Shown here in pieces: positions 14,871 to 23,172 of a stretch of 64,000 bases of DNA. The stretch is from Sphaerisporangium perillae (GTDB lineage Bacteria > Actinomycetota > Actinomycetes > Streptosporangiales > Streptosporangiaceae): positions 219,560 through 283,559 of the forward strand of contig NZ_JALLPO010000003.1 in assembly GCF_023276435.1 (NCBI RefSeq), given 5' to 3'. Position numbers and translations under genes: made by a program. The notes beneath the pieces are model-generated. The model made no database searches, was not told the DNA's origin, and worked only from the letters and a program-made list of their open reading frames with translations. Every line of letters starts with the position of its first letter. Position 1 is the first letter of the stretch.

Positions 14871-17003
14871 TCAGCCGAGCAGGCCGGCCGCCCTGGCCCA
14901 GCGGTATTTCGCCCCGAGGACCGCCACGGGCTTCTCGGTGGTGTAGGGGTAGGCGACGATGCCGTGGTCGAAGAGGTAGTCGCAGGCCTCCTCGACCTCG
15001 GTGTCACCGGCCAGCGACGCGACCACCGGCTTGACGTGGCCCTTCTCCCGCTCCTCGGCCACCACTTGGGCGATGAGCTCGGCGAAGACCATGGGCGGGG
15101 TCACGATGGTGTGCCAGTAGCCGAGGACCAGCGCGTGGATGCGCGGGTCGGAGAGGCCGAGCCGCACGGTGTTCGCGTACGTGCTCGGCGGCTCGCCGCC
15201 GGTGATGTCGATCGGGTTGCCCGCGGCCCCGAAAGGCGGGATGTAGGCGCGGAACGCCTCGTCCAGGTCCGGCGGGATGTCCATGAGGGAAAGCCCGTTG
15301 TCGACGCAGGCGTCGGAGAGCAGGACGCCCGAGCCGCCCGCCCCGGTGATGATGACGACGTTCTCCCCCTGCGGGGTGGGCAGGAGCGGGAGCGAGCGGG
15401 CGTACTCCAGCATGTCGTTCAGCCCGGGAGCCCGGACGACCCCGGCCTGGCGCAGGATGTCGTCGTACACCTTGTCGTCGCCGGCCAGCGCGCCGGTGTG
15501 CGAGCCCGCCGCCCGCGCGCCCATGGCGGTGCGCCCGGCCTTGAGCACGATCACCGGCTTATGGCGCGAGACCCGCCTCGCCGCCTCGACGAAGCCCCGC
15601 CCGTCCTTGAGGTCCTCCATGTGCATGGCCACGCAGCGGGTGTTGTCGTCCTGCTCGAAGAAGGTCAGCAGGTCGTCCTCGTCGATGTCGGCCTTGTTGC
15701 CGACGCCGACGATCGCCGACACGCCCATCTTGGTGGTGCGGCTGAAGCCCAGGATGGCCATGCCGATGCCGCCGCTCTGCGAGGTGAGCGCCACGCTCCC
15801 CTTCACGTCGTAGGGGGTGCAGAACGTGGCGCAGAGGTTCTCCGGCGTGTAGTAGTAGCCGTAGATGTTGGGGCCGAGCAGCCGCACGCCGTGCCGGCGG
15901 GCGATCTCGACGATCTCGGCCTGGCCCTCGTGGTTGCCCGTCTCCCCGAAGCCGGAAGGGATCATGATGGCGCCGCCGACACCCTTGGCTCCGGCCTCTT
16001 CCAGCGCGCCGGCCACGAACTTCGCCGGGATCGCGAACACCGCGACGTCCACCTCGTAGGGCACGTCGGCGACGCTCGGGTAGGCGGGCAGCCCCATGAT
16101 CTCGGAGGCCTTCGGGTTGATCGGGAAGATCTGACCCTGGTAGCCGCCGTCGATGAGGTTGCGCATGACCGAGTTGCCGATCTTGCCGTTCTCCGCCGAG
16201 GCGCCGATCACGGCGACGGACCTGGGCTTGAAGATGCGGTTCATCGAGGCGAGGATCTCCTCGCGAGGTAAGCGCTCGACGGGCCGCACCGGCTCGGGGT
16301 CGAGCAGGATGCGCACGTCCGCCGCGGTCGCCCCGGACGCGCTCGCGAACACGGGGTTGAGGTCGACCTCGGAGATCTCGGGGAAGTCGGCGACGAGGGC
16401 GCCGACTCGTTCGATCATGGTGGCGAGCGCCTCCCGGTCGGCTCCCTCGCCGCCGCGCACGCCGCGCAGCACCTCCGCCGCCTTGATGTCGTCGAGCATG
16501 CCGAGCGCCTCGCCGTGGGTGAGCGGCGCCAGGCGGAACGTCACGTCCTTCAGCACCTCCACCAGCACGCCGCCGAGGCCGAAGGCGACCACCTTGCCGA
16601 ACGTGGGGTCGGTGACCGCTCCGATGATCACCTCGTGCCCGCCGTCGAGCATCCGCTGCACCTGGACGCCGTCGATGGCCGCGTCGGGATCGTAGGCGCG
16701 GGCGGCCGCCGTGATGCGGTCGTACGCGGCGCGCACCTCCTCGGGAGTGCGCAGCCCGACGATGACGCCGCCGGCCTCCGTCTTGTGCAGGATGTCCGGC
16801 GAGACGATCTTCATGACCACCGGCAGCCCGATGTCGGCGGCGATCCGCGCGGCCTCCTCCGGTGAGGTGGCGAGGCCCTCGCCGGGTGTGGTGATGCCGT
16901 ACGCCTCGCAGAGCCTCCTGCCCTCGGGCGCGGTCAGCGCCGTGCGGCCCTCGGCGCGGGCCTTCTCCAGGACCTCGCGGACCGTCTCTTCGCTTCCCGC
17001 CAT
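14871..17003 (-). CDS. Fused NDP-forming acyl-CoA ligase (ACD family, ATP-grasp first)
   Basis: A 710-residue protein in the acetyl-CoA synthetase (ADP-forming) superfamily. Residues 1-235 form the ATP-grasp part with SPDILHKTEAGGV (His73, the second phosphorylated histidine of the family) and EVDLNPVF. The CoA-binding Rossmann fold follows at about 262-380 (SVAVIGASAENGKIG), then the ligase part with SHTGALAGDD (His502, the expected phospho-histidine). This beta-alpha order is a known variant. The ATG shares one base with the frc stop (TGATG), so translation is coupled and the protein should act with the CoA-transferase and ThDP lyase. Possible roles are oxalate- or formate-CoA ligation, or recovery of ATP from a CoA thioester; the substrate is not known. 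Confidence 0.85.
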   Translation of the reverse strand: MAGSEETVREVLEKARAEGRTALTAPEGRRLCEAYGITTPGEGLATSPEEAARIAADIGLPVVMKIVSPDILHKTEAGGVIVGLRTPEEVRAAYDRITAAARAYDPDAAIDGVQVQRMLDGGHEVIIGAVTDPTFGKVVAFGLGGVLVEVLKDVTFRLAPLTHGEALGMLDDIKAAEVLRGVRGGEGADREALATMIERVGALVADFPEISEVDLNPVFASASGATAADVRILLDPEPVRPVERLPREEILASMNRIFKPRSVAVIGASAENGKIGNSVMRNLIDGGYQGQIFPINPKASEIMGLPAYPSVADVPYEVDVAVFAIPAKFVAGALEEAGAKGVGGAIMIPSGFGETGNHEGQAEIVEIARRHGVRLLGPNIYGYYYTPENLCATFCTPYDVKGSVALTSQSGGIGMAILGFSRTTKMGVSAIVGVGNKADIDEDDLLTFFEQDDNTRCVAMHMEDLKDGRGFVEAARRVSRHKPVIVLKAGRTAMGARAAGSHTGALAGDDKVYDDILRQAGVVRAPGLNDMLEYARSLPLLPTPQGENVVIITGAGGSGVLLSDACVDNGLSLMDIPPDLDEAFRAYIPPFGAAGNPIDITGGEPPSTYANTVRLGLSDPRIHALVLGYWHTIVTPPMVFAELIAQVVAEEREKGHVKPVVASLAGDTEVEEACDYLFDHGIVAYPYTTEKPVAVLGAKYRWARAAGLLG

Positions 17004-18229
17004 CAGATCACTCCGTTCCGTCGCAGCTCCGCGACCGTGTCGGCCGAGAGGCCGATACCCGCGTAGATCTCCTCGTTGTGCTCGCCCAGCAGGGGCGGGG
17101 TGGTCACCGTGACCGGGGAGTCGGAGAGCTGGATGGGGCTGCCGACGGTCGCGAAGGTGCCTCGCTCGGGATGCTCTACCTCGACGATCACGCCCTGCTC
17201 CCTCAGCGTCTCGTCCTCGATGAGCTCCTTGGTCGACAGGATCGGCCCGCACGGGATGTCCTCGGCGTTGAGCGCGTCGAGCACCGTCCACTTGTCGTGC
17301 AGGCGGGTCCACTCCTCGATGAGCTGGAACATCTTGTCCAGCTTCGGCAGCCGGGCCTCCGGCGTCGCCCACTCGGGGTCGTCCGCCAGCTCGGGCCGGC
17401 CGATGATGCGGGCGATCGGCCGCCAGCCGGGTGGCTGGACGATCACGTAGATGTAGTCGTTGGGGCCGCCGGGGGCGCACTTCACCGCCCAGCCGGGCTG
17501 CCCGCCTCCCGAGGCGTTGCCCGACCGGGGCACCTCGTCGCCGAAGGCCTTGTTCGGATACTCGGCCAGCGACCCCTGCGCGAGCCGCTGCTGGTCGCGC
17601 AGCTTGACCCGGCACAGATTCAGCACGGCGTGCTGCATGGCGACCTGGACCCGCTGCCCCCTGCCGGTGGTGCCGCGCTGGTACAGGGCGGCCAGGATGC
17701 CCGCGACCGTGTGGATGCCCGTGCCTGAGTCGCCGATCTGCGCTCCGGTCGCGAGCGGCGGGCCGTCCTCGAAGCCGGTGGTGCTCATGGAGCCGCCCAT
17801 CGCCTGCGCGACGACCTCGTAGGCCTTGAACCCGGCGTAACGCCCGGGCCCGAACCCCTTGATCGAGGCGTACACCAGGCGTGGGTTGATCTCCTGGAGG
17901 CGCTCCCAGGTGAAACCCATGCGGTCGACGGCGCCGGGGCCGAAGTTCTCCACCAGGACGTCGGCCTCGCGGACCAGCTCGGTGAAGATCTCCTTGCCGC
18001 GGTCGCTCTTCATGTTGAGAGTGATGCTCTTTTTGTTGCAGTTGAGCATCGTGAAGTAAAGGCTGTCCACGTCCGGGACGTCGCGTAGCTGCTTGCGGGT
18101 GATGTCGCCGGAGGGCGACTCCAGCTTGACGACGTCGGCGCCGAGCCAGCCGAGGATCTGGGTGCAGGACGGTCCGGACTGCACGTGGGTCATGTCGAGG
18201 ACGCGGACACCTTCGAGTGCTCTGCTCAT
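17003..18229 (-). CDS. frc: Formyl-CoA:oxalate CoA-transferase
   Basis: A 408-residue class III (family III) CoA-transferase, closely similar along its length to Oxalobacter formyl-CoA transferase: [50 protein letters not shown] and [16 protein letters not shown]. The catalytic aspartate is Asp167 in [10 protein letters not shown], equivalent to Asp169 of the Oxalobacter enzyme, and the flexible glycine loop is present as [11 protein letters not shown]. It moves CoA from formyl-CoA (or possibly succinyl-CoA) to oxalate. It starts 12 nt below the ThDP lyase gene and overlaps the ligase gene, so the three form one operon. Confidence 0.9.
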   Translation of the reverse strand: MSRALEGVRVLDMTHVQSGPSCTQILGWLGADVVKLESPSGDITRKQLRDVPDVDSLYFTMLNCNKKSITLNMKSDRGKEIFTELVREADVLVENFGPGAVDRMGFTWERLQEINPRLVYASIKGFGPGRYAGFKAYEVVAQAMGGSMSTTGFEDGPPLATGAQIGDSGTGIHTVAGILAALYQRGTTGRGQRVQVAMQHAVLNLCRVKLRDQQRLAQGSLAEYPNKAFGDEVPRSGNASGGGQPGWAVKCAPGGPNDYIYVIVQPPGWRPIARIIGRPELADDPEWATPEARLPKLDKMFQLIEEWTRLHDKWTVLDALNAEDIPCGPILSTKELIEDETLREQGVIVEVEHPERGTFATVGSPIQLSDSPVTVTTPPLLGEHNEEIYAGIGLSADTVAELRRNGVI

Positions 18230-18241
18230 CGCGGGGTTCCC

Positions 18242-19945
18242 CTACTTGTACATCGTCTGGTTCATGGTCCCGGGGGCGTACACGTCCGGGTCGATCCATA
18301 CGTTGATCAGCGCGGGCTTGCCGGACTCGCGGGCCCGCTCCAGCGCCGGCCGGATGCCGGCCGGGTCGCGGACCTCCTCGCCGTGGCCGCCCAGCATCCG
18401 GGCGAACTCGTCGTACCGGACGTCGCCGAGGGTGTTGCCGACCCTGCCCCTGGCCTCGCCGTACTTGGCGGCCTGGCCATAGCGGATCTGGTTCATGGAG
18501 GAGTTGTTGCCGATGATCCCGATGAAGGGCAGGTCGAAGCGGACCATGGTCTCGAAGTCCCAGCCGGTGAGGCTGAACGCGCCGTCGCCGAAGAGGCAGA
18601 CCACGTCCTTGTCGCGCTGGGCGTGCTTGGCGGCCATCGCGAAGGCCACGCCGACGCCGAGCGTGCCGAGCGGCCCGGGATCCATCCAGTGGCCGGGCGA
18701 CTTGGGCTGCACGACCTGGCCGGAGAAGGTGACGATGTCGCCGCCGTCGCCGATGTAGATGGTGTCCTCGGTGAGGAACTCGTTGATCTCGTGGACGAGC
18801 CGGTAGGGGTCGATGGGCCGGGCGTCCGACAGCTGCCGGGGCAGGCGCTTCTGGTACGCCTTGGTCTCGACCTCGCGCAGCTCCTCCATCCACCTCTTGC
18901 GCCGGGCGCTGCCGTTGTCCTCCCGGCCGGTCGCGGCGGCGGCCGCGGCGGAGAGCACCAGCCCGGCGTCGCCGACGATGCCGAGGTCGATGTCGCGGTT
19001 CTTGCCCACCGTGCGGTAGTCGAGGTCGATCTGCACCACGGTCGCCTCGGGCGAGAGCCGCTTGCCGTACCCCATGCGGAAGTCGAACGGCGTGCCGACG
19101 ATGATGATCAGGTCGGCGTTGGAGAAGGCGTACCGGCGGGAGAGCTGGTAGTGGTGGGGGTCGCCGGGCGGCAGCGTGCCGCGCCCCGAGCCGTTCATGT
19201 ACGCCGGCACGTTGAGCGCGCGGACGAAGTCGATGGCGTCGGCGGTGGCCCTGCACGTCCACACCTGGCTGCCCAGCAGGACGCACGGCTTCTCGGAGTG
19301 GGCGATGAGGTCGCCGAGGCGCTCGATGGCCGCGGGGTCGCCGGCCTGGCGGGTGGAGGCACGGTAGCGCCCGGCCTGCGGGATGCGCGCCTTGTCCAGC
19401 GGAATTGAGGCGTCCAGGACGTCACGCGGGATCTCCAGGAACGACGGCCCGGGCGCGCCGTGGTAGCACTCGCGGAACGCCATGGACACCAGGTCGGCCA
19501 CCCGTTCGGTGGAGGGCACGGTGGCCGCGAACTTGGTGATCGGCGTCATCATGTCGACGTGCGGCAGGTCTTGCAGTGAGCCCATCTTGTGCTGGCTCAG
19601 CGCCCCCTGGCCGCCGATGAGCAGCATGGGGCTCTCGGCCCTGAAGGCGTTGGCGACGCCGGTCACCGCGTCGGTGGTGCCCGGCCCGGCCGTCACGACC
19701 GCGCACCCCGGCTTGCCGGTGACCCGCGCGTAGCCGTCGGCCGCGTGCGCCGCCACCTGCTCGTGGCGTACGTCTATCACCTCGATGCCCTCGTCGACGC
19801 AGCCGTCGTAGATGTCGATGATGTGGCCGCCACAGAGCGTGAAGATCACATCGACGCCCTCCGCCTTCAGGGCCTTGGCCACGAGATGGCCGCCCGAGAT
19901 GCGCTCGGGGGCGGGTTCGGCGGGCGGGGTCGCTGGTTCGGGCAT
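18242..19945 (-). CDS. ThDP-dependent acyl-CoA lyase/decarboxylase (oxalyl-CoA decarboxylase or 2-hydroxyacyl-CoA lyase type)
   Basis: A 567-residue ThDP enzyme. Glu62 in RHEQVAAHAADGYA is the canonical proton-relay glutamate; the ThDP motif runs GDGAFSLTG to GNNSSMNQ. The C-terminal IDPDVYAPGTMNQTMYK resembles the CoA-closing tail of the oxalyl-CoA decarboxylase/2-hydroxyacyl-CoA lyase group. By context beside frc it should release formyl-CoA. However, the VSAPGFLNG and DYEEMDQ motifs of classical oxalyl-CoA decarboxylase are absent, and TAGPGTTDA plus HKMGSLQDLPHVD, more like 2-hydroxyacyl-CoA lyases, stand in their place. Start ATG at 19945 follows AGAGGA. An operator lies 22-40 nt upstream. 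Oxalyl-CoA decarboxylation and hydroxyacyl-CoA cleavage are both open. Confidence 0.8.
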   Translation of the reverse strand: MPEPATPPAEPAPERISGGHLVAKALKAEGVDVIFTLCGGHIIDIYDGCVDEGIEVIDVRHEQVAAHAADGYARVTGKPGCAVVTAGPGTTDAVTGVANAFRAESPMLLIGGQGALSQHKMGSLQDLPHVDMMTPITKFAATVPSTERVADLVSMAFRECYHGAPGPSFLEIPRDVLDASIPLDKARIPQAGRYRASTRQAGDPAAIERLGDLIAHSEKPCVLLGSQVWTCRATADAIDFVRALNVPAYMNGSGRGTLPPGDPHHYQLSRRYAFSNADLIIIVGTPFDFRMGYGKRLSPEATVVQIDLDYRTVGKNRDIDLGIVGDAGLVLSAAAAAATGREDNGSARRKRWMEELREVETKAYQKRLPRQLSDARPIDPYRLVHEINEFLTEDTIYIGDGGDIVTFSGQVVQPKSPGHWMDPGPLGTLGVGVAFAMAAKHAQRDKDVVCLFGDGAFSLTGWDFETMVRFDLPFIGIIGNNSSMNQIRYGQAAKYGEARGRVGNTLGDVRYDEFARMLGGHGEEVRDPAGIRPALERARESGKPALINVWIDPDVYAPGTMNQTMYK

Positions 19946-19966
19946 CAGAGGCCGTCCTCTCAAAGT

Positions 19967-19985
19967 GCATACTGCATACCGTATG
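19967..19985. promoter_or_regulatory. Operator copy upstream of the ThDP lyase operon
   Basis: GCATACTGCATACCGTATG holds two CATAC half-sites 7 nt apart and a CATACCGTATG odd palindrome at 19975-19985, matching the other island operators. Confidence 0.6.
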
Positions 19986-20082
19986 AAGCCAATCGTTAAC
20001 CCGGTGGTCGCACCTTGTCCAGACCCTTTCGGTGACGGCCGCTCTCTTTTGGCCGGCGGACACGGATCCTTGACCCTCGGAT

Positions 20083-20104
20083 TTCCATACTGTATACCGA
20101 ATAC
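20083..20104. promoter_or_regulatory. Operator copy upstream of the PanE-like gene
   Basis: CCATACTGTATACCGAATAC at 20085-20104 contains ATACTGTAT and GTATAC, 29-48 nt before the GTG start. It faces the lyase-operon operator across the divergent promoter region. Confidence 0.6.
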
Positions 20105-20132
20105 AATCGTCGACGCGAGGACGGAGCTGTTC

Positions 20133-21122
20133 GTGAAGATCGCTGTTCTTGGCGCCGGCGCCATCGGTGCGTATGTGGGCGCCGCCCTGTGCAGGGCGGG
20201 CGTCGAGGTGCATCTCATCGCCCGCGGCGAGCACCTCGCCGCCATGCGCCGGTCCGGTGTGCGCGTGCTGAGCCCCCGGGGTGACTTCACCGGTCATCCC
20301 CACGCCACCGACGACCCCCATGAGGTCGGCCCGGTGGACCATGTGTTCCTCGGCCTGAAGGCCAACGCCTACGCGGCCGCCGGGCCGATGATCCTGCCCC
20401 TGCTGCACGAGACGACCTCCATCGTGGCCGCCCAGAACGGCATCCCCTGGTGGTACTTCCACCGGCTGCCCGGGCCCTACGAGGGCTACCGCATCCAGAG
20501 CGTCGACCCCGGCGGGAGCGTCACGGCCGCCCTGCCGCTGGAGCGCGCGATCGGATGCGTCGTGTACGCCGCCACCGAGATCGAGGCGCCCGGAGTCGTC
20601 CGCCACCTGGAGGGCACGCGCTTCTCGATCGGCGAGCCCGACGGCTCGACGTCGGGCCGCTGCACGGCCTTCAGCGCGGCCATGATCGAGGGCGGCCTCA
20701 AATGCCCGGTCGAGCCCGACCTGCGGCACGACATCTGGGTCAAGCTCATGGGCAACATCGCGTTCAACCCCATCAGCGCGCTCGCCCGGGCGACGATGGC
20801 CGGCATCTGCCGCCACCGCCGCGCCCGCGAGCTCGTCGTCGCGATGATGCGCGAGACCGTCGATGTCGCCCAGCGGGTCGGCTGCGACCCCCGGATCTCC
20901 ATCGAGCGCCGCATCGCCGGAGCCGAGCGGGCCGGCGAGCACAAGACCTCCACCCTCCAGGATCTGGAGAAGGGCAAACCCCTTGAGCTGGACGTGCTCC
21001 TGGCGGCGGTGGTCGAGCTGGCCGACCTCACCGGCGCGCAGGTCCCCACGCTTCGGTCGATCCACGCCGTGACCGACCTGCTCGACGAGCAGGTGCGCCG
21101 CGGCCTTGTCCCTACGCTGTAG
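20133..21122 (+). CDS. Ketopantoate reductase (PanE/ApbA) family protein, candidate oxalyl-CoA reductase
   Basis: A 329-residue two-domain reductase. The N-terminal Rossmann motif is KIAVLGAGAIGAYVGAAL, AQNGIPWWYFH lies near residue 96, and the C-terminal helical domain has KLMGNIAFNPISALARATM with the conserved lysine and asparagine, then ISIERRIAGAERAGEHKTSTLQD cut by family spacing. In Methylobacterium extorquens AM1 the paralogue PanE2 reduces oxalyl-CoA to glyoxylate. Position between the oxalate CoA-transferase operon and formate dehydrogenase, with gcl nearby, makes that role likely here. GTG at 20133 is the start; GAGGACGGAG precedes it. A true pantothenate role is less likely because no pan genes are near. 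Confidence 0.82.
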   Translation: MKIAVLGAGAIGAYVGAALCRAGVEVHLIARGEHLAAMRRSGVRVLSPRGDFTGHPHATDDPHEVGPVDHVFLGLKANAYAAAGPMILPLLHETTSIVAAQNGIPWWYFHRLPGPYEGYRIQSVDPGGSVTAALPLERAIGCVVYAATEIEAPGVVRHLEGTRFSIGEPDGSTSGRCTAFSAAMIEGGLKCPVEPDLRHDIWVKLMGNIAFNPISALARATMAGICRHRRARELVVAMMRETVDVAQRVGCDPRISIERRIAGAERAGEHKTSTLQDLEKGKPLELDVLLAAVVELADLTGAQVPTLRSIHAVTDLLDEQVRRGLVPTL

Positions 21123-21127
21123 AACCA

Positions 21128-21151
21128 CATACGGTAAATCGCATACAGTAT
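21128..21151. promoter_or_regulatory. Operator copy upstream of the formate dehydrogenase operon
   Basis: CATACGGTA (21128-21136) and CATACAGTAT (21142-21151) are two half-site pairs whose starts are 14 nt apart, lying just after the PanE-like stop and 27 nt before the formate dehydrogenase start. Confidence 0.55.
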
Positions 21152-21177
21152 TCCCCGCCCGCTCGGAGGACACGGAC

Positions 21178-23166
21178 GTGAAGAAGAAGCGAGCCGAGCA
21201 CTACGACCGGCTGACCCATCCCCTCGTACGTGAGGACGGAGTCCTGCGGCGGGCCACCTGGGAGGAGGCACTCCAGCGCGCCGCCGAGGGTTTCCGCCGC
21301 AACATCGCCCGCCACGGCCCCGACGCGTTCGCCATGCTGTCGTGCGCCCGCTCGACCAACGAGATGAACTACGTGGCGCAGAAGTTCACCCGCGTCGTCG
21401 CCGGCACCAACAACGTCGACTCCTGCAACCGCACCTGCCACGCGCCGAGCGTCGCCGGGCTGTCCGCCGCCTTCGGCAGCGGCGGCGGCACCTCCTCCTA
21501 CCAGGAGATCGAGGACACCGACGTCATCATCATGTGGGGGTCCGCGGCGCGCAACGCCCACCCGATCTTCTTCCACCACGTGCTCAAAGGCATCCGCAAG
21601 GGCGCCCGCATGTTCGCCGTCGACCCCCGCAGGACCGGGACGGCCCAATGGGCCGACCGATGGCTCGGGCTCAACGTCGGCACCGACATCCCGCTCGCCC
21701 ACGCGGTCGCACGCGAGATCATCCACGCCGGTCTGCACAACACGGCCTTCATCGAGCGGGCCACCGAGGGGTTCGAGGAGTTCGCCGCCTCGGTGGAGCC
21801 GTGGACCCTCGCCGCCGCCGAGCAGGTTACCGGCGTGCCCGCGCACGCGATCCGGGAGCTCGCCCACACCTACGCCCGCGCCGACCGCGCCCAGCTCTGC
21901 TGGACGCTCGGCATCACCGAGCATCACAACGCCACCGACAACGTGCGCGCGCTGATCAACCTCTCCCTGCTCACCGGGCACGTCGGCCGGTACGGCTCCG
22001 GCCTGTCGCCGCTGCGCGGGCAGAACAACGTCCAGGGCGGCGGCGACATGGGCGCCATCCCCAACCGGCTGCCCGGGTTCCAGGACATCCTCGATCCGGG
22101 GATCCGCGCCAGGTTCGAGCAAGAGTGGCAGGCCCCGATCCAGCCCGGCTACGGCCTGACGCTCACCGGCATGCTGGAGGCCATGGCCGAGGGCAAGGTC
22201 ACCACCTGCTACCTCATCGGCGAGAACCCCGTGCAGTCCGAGGCCGACTCGCTGAGCTGCGTCAAGCGCCTGAGCATGCTCGACCACCTCGTCGTCCAGG
22301 ACATCTTCCTCACCAAGACCGCCCAGATGGCCGACGTCGTACTGCCGGCCGCCGCGGCCTGGTGCGAGAGCGAGGGCACCTTCACCAACAGCGAGCGCCG
22401 GGTGCAGCGCGTGCGCAAGGCCGTGTCACCGCCGGGCGAGGCCCGCGACGACATTTGGATCCTGTGCGAGCTGGCCCGCCGCCTCGGCCACGACTGGCAC
22501 TACGAGAGCTCCGAGCAGGTGTGGGACGAGATCCGCAGGATGTCGCCCGCGCACGCCGGCATGAGCTACCAGCGCCTGGCCGACCTGCAGGGCATCCAGT
22601 GGCCGTGCCCCTCGGAGGACTCCGTCGAGCCGCCCTTCCTTCACGGGCGGCTGTGGGAGACCGACCCGGCACGCAGGGGCGCTCCCGCGCCGTTCGCCGT
22701 CCTGCGGCACTCGCCCCCCGTGGACCTGCTCGACGAGGAGTACCCCCTGCGTCTCACCACCGGCCGCACGCTCGACTCCTACAACACCGGCGTCCAGTCG
22801 TCCGGCTTCGCCTCCCCGCTGCGCGCCGGCGAGCGCGTCCAGCTCTCCCCCGAGGACGCCTCGCGGCTCGGCCTCACCCTCGGCGAGGAGGTCCGGATCA
22901 GCTCGCGGCGCGGGTCGGTCGTCGCCCCGGTCCACATCGACCCGGGGCTGCGTCCCGGCCTGGTCTTCATGACCATGCACTTCCCCGACGAGGTCGACAC
23001 CAACGCCCTGACCATCGAGGCCACCTGCCCCATCGCCGGCACGGCCGAGTTCAAGGCCGCCGCCGTCCGCGTCGACAAGCTCACCGGCGACGGCGGGGCG
23101 GCCCTTTCCCATAGCGGCCAGGTCGCCGCCGGCGCAGGCGAGTTCCTCGCCGCGAAGGCCAGGTGA
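21178..23166 (+). CDS. fdhA: Formate dehydrogenase, catalytic molybdenum subunit lacking its N-terminal Fe-S part
   Basis: A 662-residue molybdopterin oxidoreductase. It begins AEHYDRLTHPLVREDG, the point that normally follows the N-terminal 4Fe-4S domain in full-length FdhA/FdsA. The molybdenum ligand is Cys87 in RTCHAPSVAG with adjacent His88, so this is a Cys rather than selenocysteine enzyme. The active-site arginine motif LRGQNNVQGGGDMG and the C-terminal molybdopterin-binding domain (LTTGRTLDSYNTG) are present. The missing Fe-S module is encoded separately at 25272. GTG at 21178 follows CGGAGGA by 8 nt. First gene of a four-gene operon. It should oxidise formate to CO2 and pass electrons through the other subunits to NAD. 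Confidence 0.88.
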   Translation: MKKKRAEHYDRLTHPLVREDGVLRRATWEEALQRAAEGFRRNIARHGPDAFAMLSCARSTNEMNYVAQKFTRVVAGTNNVDSCNRTCHAPSVAGLSAAFGSGGGTSSYQEIEDTDVIIMWGSAARNAHPIFFHHVLKGIRKGARMFAVDPRRTGTAQWADRWLGLNVGTDIPLAHAVAREIIHAGLHNTAFIERATEGFEEFAASVEPWTLAAAEQVTGVPAHAIRELAHTYARADRAQLCWTLGITEHHNATDNVRALINLSLLTGHVGRYGSGLSPLRGQNNVQGGGDMGAIPNRLPGFQDILDPGIRARFEQEWQAPIQPGYGLTLTGMLEAMAEGKVTTCYLIGENPVQSEADSLSCVKRLSMLDHLVVQDIFLTKTAQMADVVLPAAAAWCESEGTFTNSERRVQRVRKAVSPPGEARDDIWILCELARRLGHDWHYESSEQVWDEIRRMSPAHAGMSYQRLADLQGIQWPCPSEDSVEPPFLHGRLWETDPARRGAPAPFAVLRHSPPVDLLDEEYPLRLTTGRTLDSYNTGVQSSGFASPLRAGERVQLSPEDASRLGLTLGEEVRISSRRGSVVAPVHIDPGLRPGLVFMTMHFPDEVDTNALTIEATCPIAGTAEFKAAAVRVDKLTGDGGAALSHSGQVAAGAGEFLAAKAR

Positions 23167-23172
23167 GGCGCG

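Noticed and set aside
14871..19286. A single open frame of about 1,470 codons covering the ligase, transferase and lyase region on the minus strand
   Set aside because: Only its 14871-17003 part reads as protein. Upstream of ATG 17003 it is out of frame with frc and the ThDP lyase genes, which have family motifs throughout.
21178..23166. Possible selenocysteine formate dehydrogenase
   Set aside because: The molybdenum ligand position reads Cys87 in RTCHAPS, there is no in-frame TGA, and no SECIS-like hairpin was seen.
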